Translations under genes and position numbers: made by a program | Notes under the pieces: model-generated | Databases searched by the model: none | The model's input: only the letters and a program-made list of their open reading frames with translations | What the model was told of the DNA's origin: nothing | Origin: an uncultured Fusicatenibacter sp. | Lineage (GTDB): Bacteria > Bacillota > Clostridia > Lachnospirales > Lachnospiraceae | Assembly: GCA_902493585.1 (NCBI GenBank) | Contig: CABUPZ010000002.1 | Coordinates: 1 to 64,000, forward strand | DNA: 64,000 bases | Reading direction: 5' to 3' | Part shown: positions 1-9,487 of the stretch, in pieces | Position numbering within the stretch: the first letter of the stretch is position 1 | Layout of the letters: each line of letters begins with the position of its first letter

Positions 1-2
1 GT

Positions 3-512
3 ATCGTAAATGTATCTGCAAAAGACCTGGGAACAGGAAAAGAGCAGCACATCACGATCACCGCAGGCTCCAATATGTCCGATGATGAGATCGACCGCGC
101 AGTCAGAGAGGCAGCAGAGTTCGAGGCTCAGGACAAGAAACGGAAAGAAGCGATCGACGCAAGAAACGATGCAGATTCCATCGTATTCCAGGTAGAGAAA
201 GCGCTGGAGGAAGCAGGAGATAAGCTGGACAGCAACGACAAGACAGCAGTGGAAGCAGACCTGAACGTACTGAAAGAGCAGATCTCCAAGTGCAATCCGG
301 AAGATATGACCGATTCCCAGGTGACAGACCTGAAGGCTGCTCAGGAAAAACTGATGAACAGCTCTCAGAAACTGTTCGCAAAGCTGTATGAGCAGAACGC
401 AGGCGCAGCACAGGGAGCAGCAGACCCGAATCCGGATATGAACGCAGGAGCAGGCAGCACTTCCGCAGGCGCTGATGACGACGTAGTGGACGCTGATTAC
501 AAAGAGGTATAA
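3..512 (+). CDS. dnaK: Chaperone DnaK (Hsp70), C-terminal part
   Basis: This is the 3' end of dnaK, open from the left edge of the window; 169 residues are visible. The first residues (IVNVSAKDLGTGKEQ) are the last beta-strands of the Hsp70 substrate-binding domain. The helical lid follows, and the end is an Ala/Gly-rich disordered tail finishing in an acidic DADYKEV-type motif, typical of bacterial DnaK. The protein is the cytosolic ATP-driven folding chaperone that works with DnaJ and GrpE. dnaJ follows on the same strand after about 220 nt. The ATPase domain and any HrcA/CIRCE control site lie outside the window. Confidence 0.96.
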   Translation: MVNVSAKDLGTGKEQHITITAGSNMSDDEIDRAVREAAEFEAQDKKRKEAIDARNDADSIVFQVEKALEEAGDKLDSNDKTAVEADLNVLKEQISKCNPEDMTDSQVTDLKAAQEKLMNSSQKLFAKLYEQNAGAAQGAADPNPDMNAGAGSTSAGADDDVVDADYKEV

Positions 513-527
513 AACAGACCATTGAAC

Positions 528-609
528 GGCGGTGCCGGTACAGACGGTATCGCCGGGCGGTGGCTGCGGCTGAAACAGTGGCTCCGCCGTTTTTCTCAAA
601 CGGCGGGGC
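528..609. other. Two hairpins in the dnaK-dnaJ spacer
   Basis: The spacer between dnaK and dnaJ contains two inverted repeats. The first is GGCGGTGCCG at 528-537 against CGGTATCGCC at 545-554, with G-U pairs. The second is GCTCCGCCGTTT at 581-592 against AAACGGCGGGGC at 598-609. Neither is followed by a T-run, so they are not ordinary intrinsic terminators. They could be mRNA processing or stability structures that set the DnaK:DnaJ ratio (inference). Confidence 0.5.
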
Positions 610-732
610 GCTGCTGTCAGCAGATCAAGCAGCAGAATAACGAAAGAATCAAAGCCCAGAGGGCTGCCAGAGGCATCGGATCAGCCGTGTCAGGCGGCGG
701 CGCTGGGATTTTTGTATGGAAAGGTGAAAGAT

Positions 733-1917
733 ATGGCAGAAAAAAGAGATTACTACGAGGTCCTTGGCGTAGACCGCGGAGCCGATGATGCCACACTGAA
801 AAAAGCATACAGACAGCTTGCAAAGAAATATCATCCTGATATGAATCCCGGCGACAAAGAGGCAGAAGCCAAATTTAAGGAAGCCACCGAAGCGTATGGT
901 GTCCTCAGTGACCCGGAAAAACGGCGTCAGTACGATCAGTTTGGCCATGCAGCCTTCGAAGGCGGTGCAGGCGGAGGAGCCGACGGCTTTGGCGGATTTG
1001 ATTTCAGCGGAGATATGGGTGATATTTTCGGCGACATTTTCGGCGATCTGTTCGGAGGCGGCAGAAGACGTGCCAACAATGGTCCTATGAAAGGCGCCAA
1101 TCTGCGTGCAGTGATTCATATCAGTTTTGAGGAGGCAGTGTTCGGCTGTGAAAAAGAGCTGGAACTGAATCTGAAAGATACCTGTACCACCTGCAACGGA
1201 ACAGGCGCAAAGCCGGGCACATCCCCGGAGACCTGTCCGAAATGTAAGGGAACCGGACAGGTTACTTATACCCAGCAGTCCATCTTCGGGTCCATCCGAA
1301 ACGTACAGACCTGTCCGGACTGCGGCGGTACCGGAAAGATCATCCGCGATAAGTGTACCCACTGTCACGGAACCGGATACACCAGCAGCCGTAAGAAGAT
1401 CCAGGTTTCCGTTCCGGCAGGCATTGATGACGGACAGAGCATCCGGATCCGTGAAAAAGGCGAGCCGGGCATCAACGGAGGACCGAGAGGAGACCTTCTG
1501 GTGGAGGTTCAGGTTGCCCGCCATCCGGAATTCCAGAGACAGGATATGAACATCTTCTCAACGGTTTACATGACGTTCGCTCAGGCAGCGCTTGGCGGAG
1601 ATGTAAGGATCAAAACGGTAGACGGAGATGTATTATACACGGTGAAGCCGGGAACACAGACCAATACCAAGATCCGCCTGAAAGGCAAAGGCGTACCATC
1701 TCTTCGAAACAAAAATGTCCGCGGCGACCAGTATGTGACCCTGGTTGTCCAGACACCGACGAAGCTCAATGAGAAGGCGAAAGAAGCCCTCCGCAAGTTC
1801 GATGAAGCCTGCGGAAACAAGAGACCGGAATCCGCTCCGACACAGGAAGAGAGCGGTAAAAAAAAGAAAGGCTTCATGGATCGGGTGAAAGAAGCCTTTG
1901 AAGACGCGGATAAATAA
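733..1917 (+). CDS. dnaJ: Chaperone protein DnaJ (Hsp40)
   Basis: Full-length DnaJ of 394 residues. The N-terminal J domain carries the HPD motif at residues 34-36, which stimulates DnaK ATPase. A Gly/Phe-rich linker follows ([15 protein letters not shown] region). The zinc domain, from about residue 151, has four CxxCxGxG repeats ([32 protein letters not shown]), and the C-terminal substrate-binding domains follow. The ATG at 733 is chosen because AAGGTG sits 6 nt before it and the [12 protein letters not shown] start matches the family; an in-frame ATG at 712 would add seven unlikely residues. The tail ends Lys-rich (GKKKKGF). It probably belongs to the dnaK transcription unit. Confidence 0.97.
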   Translation: MAEKRDYYEVLGVDRGADDATLKKAYRQLAKKYHPDMNPGDKEAEAKFKEATEAYGVLSDPEKRRQYDQFGHAAFEGGAGGGADGFGGFDFSGDMGDIFGDIFGDLFGGGRRRANNGPMKGANLRAVIHISFEEAVFGCEKELELNLKDTCTTCNGTGAKPGTSPETCPKCKGTGQVTYTQQSIFGSIRNVQTCPDCGGTGKIIRDKCTHCHGTGYTSSRKKIQVSVPAGIDDGQSIRIREKGEPGINGGPRGDLLVEVQVARHPEFQRQDMNIFSTVYMTFAQAALGGDVRIKTVDGDVLYTVKPGTQTNTKIRLKGKGVPSLRNKNVRGDQYVTLVVQTPTKLNEKAKEALRKFDEACGNKRPESAPTQEESGKKKKGFMDRVKEAFEDADK

Positions 1918-1956
1918 AAGATAAAGAAGATTTAAAAAAGTACCAACCAGGAAACA

Positions 1957-2020
1957 GAAAGCGGAGCTGGACAGAGCAAGTGCATGCGGTGCACCCACTT
2001 GCTCTGTCCGGCTCCGCTTT
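1957..2020. terminator. Long hairpin between convergent dnaJ and trkA
   Basis: A nearly perfect inverted repeat. Its left arm AAAGCGGAGC-TGGACAGAGCAAGTG begins at about 1958, and the right arm CACTTGCTCTGTCC-GGCTCCGCTTT runs 1996-2020, followed by CGTCCG. It lies between two convergent genes and can terminate both directions. The TTTCGTCCG end is shared with several other hairpins in the window, so it may be a member of a dispersed repeat family rather than a private terminator. Confidence 0.7.
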
Positions 2021-2038
2021 CGTCCGCCTTAATCGTCC

Positions 2039-2686
2039 TTAATCGTGCAGCAGCTTCTGCAGCGTCTTGTTGTCTCCCATGACAAAGATGCTTTCATCCG
2101 CCATAAACCGATGGTTTGCCTCCGGCAGCGGATCCAGCCTGCCGTCACGCTTGGTGGCGAGGATGTTGAAACGATATTTCTGCCGGGAGCTGACCTGGAC
2201 GATCGTACTGCCGACCCAGGAGTGCGGAACTTCCATTTCATAGATGGAATAATCGTCTGTCAGCTCGATATAGTCAAAGATATGCTCGGAGCTGTAGCGG
2301 ACCGCAGCCCAGGACGCCATCTGTTTTTCCGGATAGATCACGTCGTCCGCCCCGTTTGTCAGCAGGAATTTGGCGTGCACATCATGGGAAGCGCGGGCAA
2401 GCACGAAAGGAGCGCCGTTTTCTTTCAGCAGTGCAGTGGTTTCCAGGGAGCTTTGGAAATTGTCTCCGATGGCAACCACGCATACGTCAAAATTGCGTAC
2501 GCCGAGGGAAGCGATGAAAGCTTCATTGGTACTGTCTCCGATCTGCGCGTTGGTTACAAAGTCCATAACGTTGTTGACACGTTCTTCGTCGGAGTCGACA
2601 GCGAGTACCTCATGATGCAGCTCATGCAGTTTCTGAGCCATGTGAATTCCGAAACGTCCAAGTCCTATCAGTAAGATTGATTTCAT
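2039..2686 (-). CDS. trkA: Trk/Ktr potassium uptake regulatory subunit (TrkA family)
   Basis: A 215-residue single-module RCK protein. The N-terminal Rossmann fold has the NAD-binding GLGRFG motif near residues 8-13, with an acidic end of beta-2 (VDSDEE). The C-terminal half (after about residue 135) resembles a TrkA_C domain. It is the cytosolic gating ring of a K+ uptake channel; single-module forms usually assemble as octamers on a TrkH/KtrB partner. The start at 2686 follows GAAAGGAG by 9 nt; an in-frame ATG eight codons upstream precedes that site and is unlikely. trkH lies directly upstream on the same strand (122-nt gap), forming a trkH-trkA unit. TrkA_C domains of some Firmicutes bind c-di-AMP (family knowledge, not visible here). 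Confidence 0.93.
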   Translation of the reverse strand: MKSILLIGLGRFGIHMAQKLHELHHEVLAVDSDEERVNNVMDFVTNAQIGDSTNEAFIASLGVRNFDVCVVAIGDNFQSSLETTALLKENGAPFVLARASHDVHAKFLLTNGADDVIYPEKQMASWAAVRYSSEHIFDYIELTDDYSIYEMEVPHSWVGSTIVQVSSRQKYRFNILATKRDGRLDPLPEANHRFMADESIFVMGDNKTLQKLLHD

Positions 2687-2808
2687 TGTGATAAACTCCT
2701 TTCTTTTCAAATAATCATGTTTCTGAATGCTAATGTTATGTATTTGATGCTGCTTCTGCGGGAATGCAAAAGCCAGCGTTCTGTCAGTTGATATATTGGT
2801 TTCTATGG

Positions 2809-4155
2809 TCAGCTGACGGTGACTTTTTCCTGCGGCGGCATGGAAGCCGGCTGGGGTTTGTTGGCCAGGAGGGCATAGATCAGTGTCAGTCCTCCCACGC
2901 GCCCGAAATACATCAGGAAGATCAGGATCAGTTTTGACGCCGCTCCAAGTGTCGGTGTGGCGCCGAGGGTAAGTCCCACCGTTCCGATGGCAGATGCCGT
3001 TTCAAACATGGCATCCATCAGAGGGATTCCTTCCAGACCGCAGATGATGGTTCCGCCTGCAAAGAACAGGATCAGATACAGCAGAACGATGGTCATGGCA
3101 TTGGTCAGCGCCTCCGGCATCAGCCGGCGTCCGTAACACTGCGTGCAGGAACGGTGCCGCAGGACAGCGGAAGCGTTCAAAAAAAGGACAGCCAGGGCTG
3201 TAACCTTGAAGCCGCCGGCTGTGGAACCGGGAGCGCCTCCGATGAGCATCAGTACAATGGTGAGCGCCTGGGAAGGCTCACTGAGCGCGGTCAGATCCAC
3301 CGAGTTGAATCCGGCGGTACGAGGTGTCACCGCCTGGAAAAACGAGGCAAGGATCCTTTCCCCGAGTGTCATGGAATCCCAGACCGGCCTGCTGAATTCC
3401 AGGAAGAAGAACAACAGGGTCGGAATCAGGATCAGACCTGCGGTAGTTGTCAGAATTAGCTTGGTCTGCAGGGTGTACAGATGAAAATGCCATTTATGAT
3501 CCTTGATGTCCTTCCAAGTCATAAAACCGATACCGCCAAGGATGATCAGGAGCGGGATGGTCAGAGAGACCACCGGGTCGCCGGTATAGTCTGTCAGGGA
3601 TGAGAAGGGGCTTTTGATGCCCATCAGGTCAAATCCGGCGTTGCAGAAAGCGGAAATCGAATGGAAGATAGAGTACCATAAACCTTTCGCAAGACCAAAT
3701 TCCGGACAGAAGCGGAAGGCAAGAACAGCCGCGCCGATTCCCTCCAGAAGGAACATGGTGCGGAGGATAAAACCGGTCATCCGCACGATGCCGCCCACTT
3801 GCGGCGCGGAGATGGATTCCTGCATGACCCAGCGCTGTTTCAGGCTGATCTTTTTGCCGGAAAAAATAGCTACCGCAACCGCAACGGTTACCACGCCCAT
3901 ACCGCCGATCTGGATCAGCAGCAAAATCACAAGTTGTCCGAATTGCGACCAGTAAGTGGCTGTATCATGTACGATCAGTCCCGTCACACAGGTTGCCGAC
4001 GTGGTAGTGAACAGCGCATCCAGAAAAGAAGCGCCTCCGGGCGTGGATGTGGAGAACGGAAGCATCAGCAGAAGCGTTCCGGTCAGGATCAGCAGCGCAA
4101 ATCCAAGAATGATAATCTGCGAAGGGGTAATTTGTTTTTTTCTCAGCTTAAACAT
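2809..4155 (-). CDS. trkH: Trk/Ktr potassium uptake membrane subunit (TrkH family)
   Basis: A 448-residue integral membrane protein with repeated hydrophobic segments and four pore-loop regions typical of TrkH/KtrB. Selectivity-filter-like stretches include TTSATCVTG, SAFCNAGFD, TPRTAGFN and SAIGTVGLT. It is the K+ translocating subunit that works with the adjacent TrkA. The start is the ATG at 4155, with AAAAGGTG 9 nt upstream; the GTG at 4167 lies inside that ribosome site and is rejected. It is transcribed divergently from kdpD, with about 205 nt between them. A TATACT -10-like hexamer for this gene lies at 4200-4195 on the minus strand, but no good -35 is seen. Confidence 0.93.
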   Translation of the reverse strand: MFKLRKKQITPSQIIILGFALLILTGTLLLMLPFSTSTPGGASFLDALFTTTSATCVTGLIVHDTATYWSQFGQLVILLLIQIGGMGVVTVAVAVAIFSGKKISLKQRWVMQESISAPQVGGIVRMTGFILRTMFLLEGIGAAVLAFRFCPEFGLAKGLWYSIFHSISAFCNAGFDLMGIKSPFSSLTDYTGDPVVSLTIPLLIILGGIGFMTWKDIKDHKWHFHLYTLQTKLILTTTAGLILIPTLLFFFLEFSRPVWDSMTLGERILASFFQAVTPRTAGFNSVDLTALSEPSQALTIVLMLIGGAPGSTAGGFKVTALAVLFLNASAVLRHRSCTQCYGRRLMPEALTNAMTIVLLYLILFFAGGTIICGLEGIPLMDAMFETASAIGTVGLTLGATPTLGAASKLILIFLMYFGRVGGLTLIYALLANKPQPASMPPQEKVTVS

Positions 4156-4360
4156 AGCAGTAGTCACCTTTTCAGTTGATTTTCATGTTGTATCAGTATA
4201 TCATGTATCCTGTAAGTTTTTGTTTAAGGTTTTTGCCGCTGCCTTAAGATGGACTAAAGATAAATGAAGGTCAATTATGCCTGAAAGAGGGAAACCTGCA
4301 GCGGGAAAAATGGAAAAACAATAAGAAAAGTGATATGACAAGCAATAAGGAGGGTGCATA

Positions 4361-6934
4361 ATGGAAGAAGGGGAACTGCTGGGAAGCGGAAAGCTGAAGA
4401 TCTTTTTCAGCTATGCTCCGGGAACCGGCAAGACCCGGGCGATGCTGGCGGCGGCGAGGGAAGAACAGAAACGGGGCGTGGATGTTGTCGTCGGATACCT
4501 GGAGGAGTGCTGTGACGCCGAGCCGCCGGAAGACGGGCTGGAATATCTTCCGCCCCGCCAGATCCGGTACCAGGGAAAGGCATATCAGGAGTTTGATCTG
4601 GATGCCGCGCTGGAACGAAAACCGGAGCTTTTGCTGGTGGACGAGATGGCGCATACGAACCGGGAAGGCAGCCGTCACCTGAAACGATACCAGGATATCG
4701 AGGAACTGCTACGGGCGGGAATCCATGTTTATACGACTGTGAATGTACAGAATCTGGAAAGTCTGAAAGATGTGGTGTTATCTGCCACGGAAAATATGGT
4801 GACGGAACGGATTCCGGATATCGTATTTGACCGTGCGGATCAGGTGGAGTTTGTAGATATGGACCCGGAGGATCTGCTGCGCCGGATCGAAAGAGGAGAA
4901 GTGCAGGCACCGCCGATCTTCACTCTGGAGAAACTGAATGCGCTCCGTGAGATTGCTTTTCGCCGTGCCGCGGACTGTATCGGAAACAAACCAGGGGAAA
5001 AGAAACAGCGGGTGAGGGAACATCTGCTGATCTGCCTTTCGGGGGCTCCTTCCAATGCGGCGGTCATACGGACAGCCGCCCGGATGGCGGAGGCATTTCA
5101 CGGAGAGCTGACTGCACTGTATGTGGAAAATACCCAGGTAAGGGATGATGAGATACGGGAGAATCTGAGGCTGGCGCGGGAACTGGGTGCAAGGATCGCG
5201 ACAGTTTATGGAGAAAACACTGCTCTGCAGATCGCCGAATATGCCCAGATTAGCGGAGTGACAAAGATTGTGCTGGGCAGGAGCGCGCGGCGGGGTTATT
5301 CCCGGCAGATGGTGGACCGGCTCAGTGAACTGGCGCCGGATATTGATATTTACATTATTCCAGACCAGCATCGGACCAAGGAAAAGCGAAAATTTCTCCG
5401 GCTGAGTCCGGAAAAGATCACATTCAAGGAGACGGCAGTTTCCCTGGGCATCATGGCAGTCTGTACGATAGTCAATTTCTTTTTTGACGGGCTTGGCGTG
5501 GAAGAGGCAAATATTGTGCTGATCTACATCCTTGGTGTGCTCGGCGTGGCTCTGCTCACAGGAGGAAAGCTGTACAGCCTCGCCGTGTCACTGCTGGTGG
5601 TGCTGCTGTTCAATTTCTTTTTTACCGAACCGTATTATACGCTGTTCAGCGCGCCCGGCTATCTGGTGACCTTTCTGATCATGCTGGTGGCGGCGATCGT
5701 GAGCAGTACGCTGACCAGACGGATCAAAAATCAGGCGATCCTCAGTGCAAGGAAAGCTTACCGCACCGGAACACTGCTGGAAACCAGCCGAAAGCTTCAG
5801 AGAGCCAGAAGCGAAAGTGAGATTTTTTCGGTGGCGGCCGCACAGCTTGGAAAACTGCTGGAGCGGACCATCGTCATTTATCCGGCAAACGAGAAGGAAG
5901 GGCTGGGACAGATGGAAATCTTCCCGGGAGAGGACGGAGAGCGCTGGACGAGAGAAGACTTTCTCGCGGAACGGGGAATTGCCGAGTGGGTTTTCCGGAA
6001 CAATAAGCATGCGGGCGCAACGACGCATACCTTTTCCGAGGCGAGATGTCTGTATCTGGCGGTGCGCGGAAAAGACCAGCCGCTGGCGGTGGCGGGAATC
6101 TTCCTGAAAGATTCCGACAATCCGGCGGATTTTGAGAAAGAACTGATGGTTGCGATCCTGGACGAATGTGGTCTGGCGCTGGAGATTGAGCAGATCTGGC
6201 AGGCGAAGCAGGAACTGGAGGAGACGGCAAGACAGGAAACCCTGCGTGCCAATCTGCTGCGTGCCATTTCCCATGATCTGCGGACCCCGCTCACCGGAAT
6301 TTCCGGAAATGCCGGAATCCTGCTTGAGAGCAGCCAGAAACTGGGAGAAGAAAAGAAACATGCGCTTTATCTCAGCATCTATGATGATGCCATGTGGCTG
6401 ATGCAGCTGGTGGAAAATCTGCTGTCCATCACCCGGATTGAGAATGGAGCCATGAAACTGCAGCTCCGCCCGGCGCTTCTGGAAGAGGTCTTTTATGACG
6501 CAATGGAACATCTGGACCGTAAGGCGTCGGAACATGAGATTACGGCCAGTCTTCCGGAGGAAATCCTAGTGGCGGATATGGATGCGCGGCTGATTGCCCA
6601 GGTGGTCATCAATCTTATGAACAACGCGGTGAAATATACTCCTCCTGGCTCAAAAATCCAGGCATCGGCACAGAGGGAAGGTTCCGTGATCACAGTGAAA
6701 ATCTCCGATGATGGACCGGGAATCCCAAAGGAAGAACAGAAAAGGATTTTTGACATGTTTTACACGAGAGAGAATAAAAACGCAGACAGCCGGCGGGGAC
6801 TCGGACTTGGACTTTCGCTGTGCAAATCCATCGTCAATGCCCATGGCGGGACGATCACGGTAGAGGACTGCCAGCCCCACGGAACCTGTTTCTCGTTTAC
6901 ATTACACGCCTCGGAGGTGGCGGCATATGAATAA
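4361..6934 (+). CDS. kdpD: KdpD-type sensor histidine kinase
   Basis: 857 residues with the full KdpD architecture. The N-terminal KdpD domain has a Walker A-like GTGKT at 21-25 and a LLVDEMAHTN motif. A USP-like domain follows (about 225-350), then the four-helix DUF4118 membrane block (about 365-475) and a GAF-like linker. The HisKA domain has SHDLRTP with the phospho-acceptor His at about 638, followed by a HATPase domain with N, G1 (DDGPGIP) and G2 (GLGLGL) boxes. KdpD senses K+ limitation or ionic stress and phosphorylates KdpE. AAGGAGG precedes the ATG. The gene overlaps kdpE by 8 nt. No kdpFABC pump genes are in the window; the divergent trkHA pair is the obvious candidate target (inference). 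Confidence 0.95.
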   Translation: MEEGELLGSGKLKIFFSYAPGTGKTRAMLAAAREEQKRGVDVVVGYLEECCDAEPPEDGLEYLPPRQIRYQGKAYQEFDLDAALERKPELLLVDEMAHTNREGSRHLKRYQDIEELLRAGIHVYTTVNVQNLESLKDVVLSATENMVTERIPDIVFDRADQVEFVDMDPEDLLRRIERGEVQAPPIFTLEKLNALREIAFRRAADCIGNKPGEKKQRVREHLLICLSGAPSNAAVIRTAARMAEAFHGELTALYVENTQVRDDEIRENLRLARELGARIATVYGENTALQIAEYAQISGVTKIVLGRSARRGYSRQMVDRLSELAPDIDIYIIPDQHRTKEKRKFLRLSPEKITFKETAVSLGIMAVCTIVNFFFDGLGVEEANIVLIYILGVLGVALLTGGKLYSLAVSLLVVLLFNFFFTEPYYTLFSAPGYLVTFLIMLVAAIVSSTLTRRIKNQAILSARKAYRTGTLLETSRKLQRARSESEIFSVAAAQLGKLLERTIVIYPANEKEGLGQMEIFPGEDGERWTREDFLAERGIAEWVFRNNKHAGATTHTFSEARCLYLAVRGKDQPLAVAGIFLKDSDNPADFEKELMVAILDECGLALEIEQIWQAKQELEETARQETLRANLLRAISHDLRTPLTGISGNAGILLESSQKLGEEKKHALYLSIYDDAMWLMQLVENLLSITRIENGAMKLQLRPALLEEVFYDAMEHLDRKASEHEITASLPEEILVADMDARLIAQVVINLMNNAVKYTPPGSKIQASAQREGSVITVKISDDGPGIPKEEQKRIFDMFYTRENKNADSRRGLGLGLSLCKSIVNAHGGTITVEDCQPHGTCFSFTLHASEVAAYE

Positions 6935-7637
6935 ACCACAGATACTAATCGTAGAAGATGACACGGCGGTCAGCAATCTGATCGCGACGACACTGGAGCT
7001 TCAGAATTACCAGTACCGGAAAGCCCGAAACGGAGCCAGTGCGGTGATGGACGCCCTGACGTACCGCCCGGATGTCATGCTCCTGGACCTTGGACTTCCG
7101 GACATGGATGGTGTGGAGATCATCCGGAAAATACGTTCCTGGAGCAATATGCCGATCATCGTCGTGTCTGCACGGAGCGAGGATACCGACAAAGTGGAGG
7201 CTCTGGATGCAGGGGCAGACGACTATCTGACCAAACCATTCTCTGTGGAGGAATTGCTGGCACGTCTGCGGGTCGCCCTTCGCCGCGTCCGCTACGACAA
7301 TCAGAAAGTCAGCGAAGAATCCAGCATTTATCTCAATGGAGATCTGAAGATCGATTACGCGGCAGGATGTGTATATATGGAAGGAAAAGAAATTCATCTG
7401 ACGCCGATCGAGTATAAACTGCTGTGCCTGCTGGCAAAGCATACGGGAAAAGTGCTGACCCATAACTTTATCATCCATGAAGTATGGGGCGGTTATGAGG
7501 CATCGGACACATCGTCCCTCTGGGTGTTTATGGCGACGCTCCGCAAAAAGATAGAAGCCGATCCGGCGCATCCCAAATATATCCGAACACATATCGGCGT
7601 TGGATACCGGATGATGCGCCAGTCGGAAAACGTTTGA
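6927..7637 (+). CDS. kdpE: KdpE-type response regulator (OmpR family)
   Basis: A 236-residue two-domain response regulator. The receiver domain has the acidic pair EDD near residues 10-12, the phospho-acceptor Asp in MLLDLGLPD (about residue 54), the Thr/Ser switch VVSAR and the Lys in LTKPF. The C-terminal winged helix (LTPIEYKLLCLLAKH to GVGYRM) is OmpR/PhoB type. It starts inside the last codons of kdpD, behind GGAGGTGG, so the two are translationally coupled. It is the DNA-binding partner of KdpD. No clear terminator follows; the next gene is convergent, 81 nt away. Confidence 0.95.
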   Translation: MNKPQILIVEDDTAVSNLIATTLELQNYQYRKARNGASAVMDALTYRPDVMLLDLGLPDMDGVEIIRKIRSWSNMPIIVVSARSEDTDKVEALDAGADDYLTKPFSVEELLARLRVALRRVRYDNQKVSEESSIYLNGDLKIDYAAGCVYMEGKEIHLTPIEYKLLCLLAKHTGKVLTHNFIIHEVWGGYEASDTSSLWVFMATLRKKIEADPAHPKYIRTHIGVGYRMMRQSENV

Positions 7638-7718
7638 AAATTAAAGGTATGTTTTCAAGATACTTTTTACAGAAAGCTGTTTGAACGTTCCTGGGGACTA
7701 AAAAGCCCTTTCATCGAT

Positions 7719-9257
7719 TTATTTACTGTATTCAGAAGCCAATACGGCAAATTCTTCCGCGTGAGACGGATACCATGCCTCGAAGGTGGAAGATTCTGCC
7801 TGGATTTTTCTGCCGAGGGCAGCCAGGAATTCCGGGATCTGTTCTTCCAGCATTACTTCCTTCGCCTCACCGAGCTGTGCATCCTGTTCTGTATCACAGC
7901 CGTTGACAAAGAGACGATAGGCGGGACGGATCTCGCCGTCCACCTTCTTTGCCTGTCCGACAAAGCCGATAGCGCCCACCTGATGACTTCCGCAGCTGGA
8001 CGGACAGCCGGAAATATGGAGCTTCGGAAGCACACCGTCTGCGAAGGATTCTTCTTTCATCCGCTCCACACATTTGCTCAGAAGTCCCTGGGAGTTCTGG
8101 ATACCGTGCTGGCAGATGGAAGCTCCGATACAGCTTACGCTGGTTTCAAAGAGATTATCGGCGCCGTCGTCTGTGACAGCCAGTACGGCGGGAACCTCGC
8201 TTGCGGTCAGGTTGATGATATAGAGAGTTCCGTCCGGTCCGAGACGTACCTGAGTGTCTGCCAGATCCTTGATGGTCTCATAGAGAGCGGCAGGTTTTTC
8301 CACCGGCAGACATCCTCCGACCGGATGATAGGAAACCGTATAAAGGCCCGGCTGTTTCTGTTCGATGATCCGTTTTCCGGAAATGGTTCCGTCCGCCTCT
8401 TTCAGAAACTCGTCTTCCCACGGGATCGGCCATGGCGTCTCTTCTTCGCGGGCTTCCTCCAGGAATTCCATAAAGTGTTTGCGGATACCATCCTCGCCCA
8501 GCGTTTTCTGCAGATAACGGGTGCGTGCCTTTGCGCGGGATTCGTAATTTCCGAAAGTCGTGAACAGGCGGATCATCGCGCTGACGTACAGGGTGATCTC
8601 CGCAGGATCTGCGCCGTCCATAATATGGACACCGAGCATCGGGTTCGGTCCAAGGCCGCCGGCACAGTAAACGGAGAACGTGCCGTTCTCCCTTGCAATG
8701 AAACCAAGATCACGGAACGTTGCATGCGTCTCGTTCGCCGGCGTATTGGAAAAACCGACTTTCAGTTTCCGTGGCATATGGAGTGACGGAATCTGGGAAA
8801 GCAGATAATCCCCCACCGTCTGCACGTAAGGAAAGACGTCAAAAGTCTCTCCCTTTTCCACGCCGGAAAGCGGGCTTGCCATAACATTCCGCGGGTTATC
8901 TCCGCCGCCGCCCCGGGTAATGATACCGGCATCCAGCGCATTCCGCATCATGGAAGCGGCCTGTCTTGCGGAAAGATTGTGCGCCTGGATCGTCTGGCAG
9001 GTAGTGATCTTGAGAAGATCCACGTTTTTATCAGCCACCTCATCCGCCAGGAACTTCAGAAGCTCTTTGGTGAGACAACCACCCGGAATCCGCAGACGGA
9101 GCATCAGACGGGAATCCTTCTGTGCATAACTTCCAAACCCTCCGGAAACCCCCTTAAATGCTGCGCGGTCAAGCTCGCCGGCCTCAAAGGCAAGAGCGCT
9201 CTCCTCAAAGGTATCAATTTCCCTGCGGAACTGTTCTTTCAATTCTTGTGAAATCAT
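7719..9257 (-). CDS. Nitrite/sulfite reductase-like siroheme 4Fe-4S protein
   Basis: 512 residues with the NirA/CysI two-repeat fold. Cys ligands for the coupled 4Fe-4S cluster and siroheme are present as CX5C (CIGASIC, about residue 375) and CX3C (CPSSC, about residue 420). Siroheme pocket signatures in the first half include TTCQTIQ and TRGGGGDN. Such enzymes reduce nitrite or sulfite by six electrons in the cytosol. There is no flavoprotein subunit, ferredoxin, transporter or siroheme synthesis gene nearby, so substrate and electron donor cannot be told. The start at 9257 has AAAAGGAG just upstream; the ATG nine codons earlier precedes that site. Confidence 0.88.
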   Translation of the reverse strand: MISQELKEQFRREIDTFEESALAFEAGELDRAAFKGVSGGFGSYAQKDSRLMLRLRIPGGCLTKELLKFLADEVADKNVDLLKITTCQTIQAHNLSARQAASMMRNALDAGIITRGGGGDNPRNVMASPLSGVEKGETFDVFPYVQTVGDYLLSQIPSLHMPRKLKVGFSNTPANETHATFRDLGFIARENGTFSVYCAGGLGPNPMLGVHIMDGADPAEITLYVSAMIRLFTTFGNYESRAKARTRYLQKTLGEDGIRKHFMEFLEEAREEETPWPIPWEDEFLKEADGTISGKRIIEQKQPGLYTVSYHPVGGCLPVEKPAALYETIKDLADTQVRLGPDGTLYIINLTASEVPAVLAVTDDGADNLFETSVSCIGASICQHGIQNSQGLLSKCVERMKEESFADGVLPKLHISGCPSSCGSHQVGAIGFVGQAKKVDGEIRPAYRLFVNGCDTEQDAQLGEAKEVMLEEQIPEFLAALGRKIQAESSTFEAWYPSHAEEFAVLASEYSK

Positions 9258-9428
9258 AAATATCTCCTTTTCTGGTAAATGCATCGGTCAATTGGTAAAA
9301 ATGGCACCACAGACTGTTTCGAAACCGTATATGTTCCGTTCTCATATTTTTGTGGTATCATACTATTAAGTATATGGGAAAACAAAAGGAATTACAAGGA
9401 CGAAAGACAGACCAGACAATTTCCCGGC

Positions 9429-9454
9429 AACAATTCAGCCAGGTGAACTGTTAC
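9429..9454. repeat. Dispersed palindrome, copy 1 (divergent)
   Basis: AACAATTCA and TGAACTGTT form arms around the 8-nt loop GCCAGG-type centre. The copy lies in the leader of the small ORF at 9488 and is the least perfect member of the GTTC/GAAC palindrome family seen at 11748, 36276, 38393, 39675 and 39780. Confidence 0.5.
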
Positions 9455-9487
9455 ATTTCCCGATCATATTTTCATGGAGGAAAAACT

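Noticed and set aside
522..788. 88-codon plus-strand frame in the dnaK-dnaJ gap
   Set aside because: Starts with TTG, has no ribosome site, is Arg/Trp-rich and runs into dnaJ in another frame.
649..1524. Long minus-strand frame opposite dnaJ
   Set aside because: Fully antisense to a certain gene; composition follows from GC bias of the coding strand.
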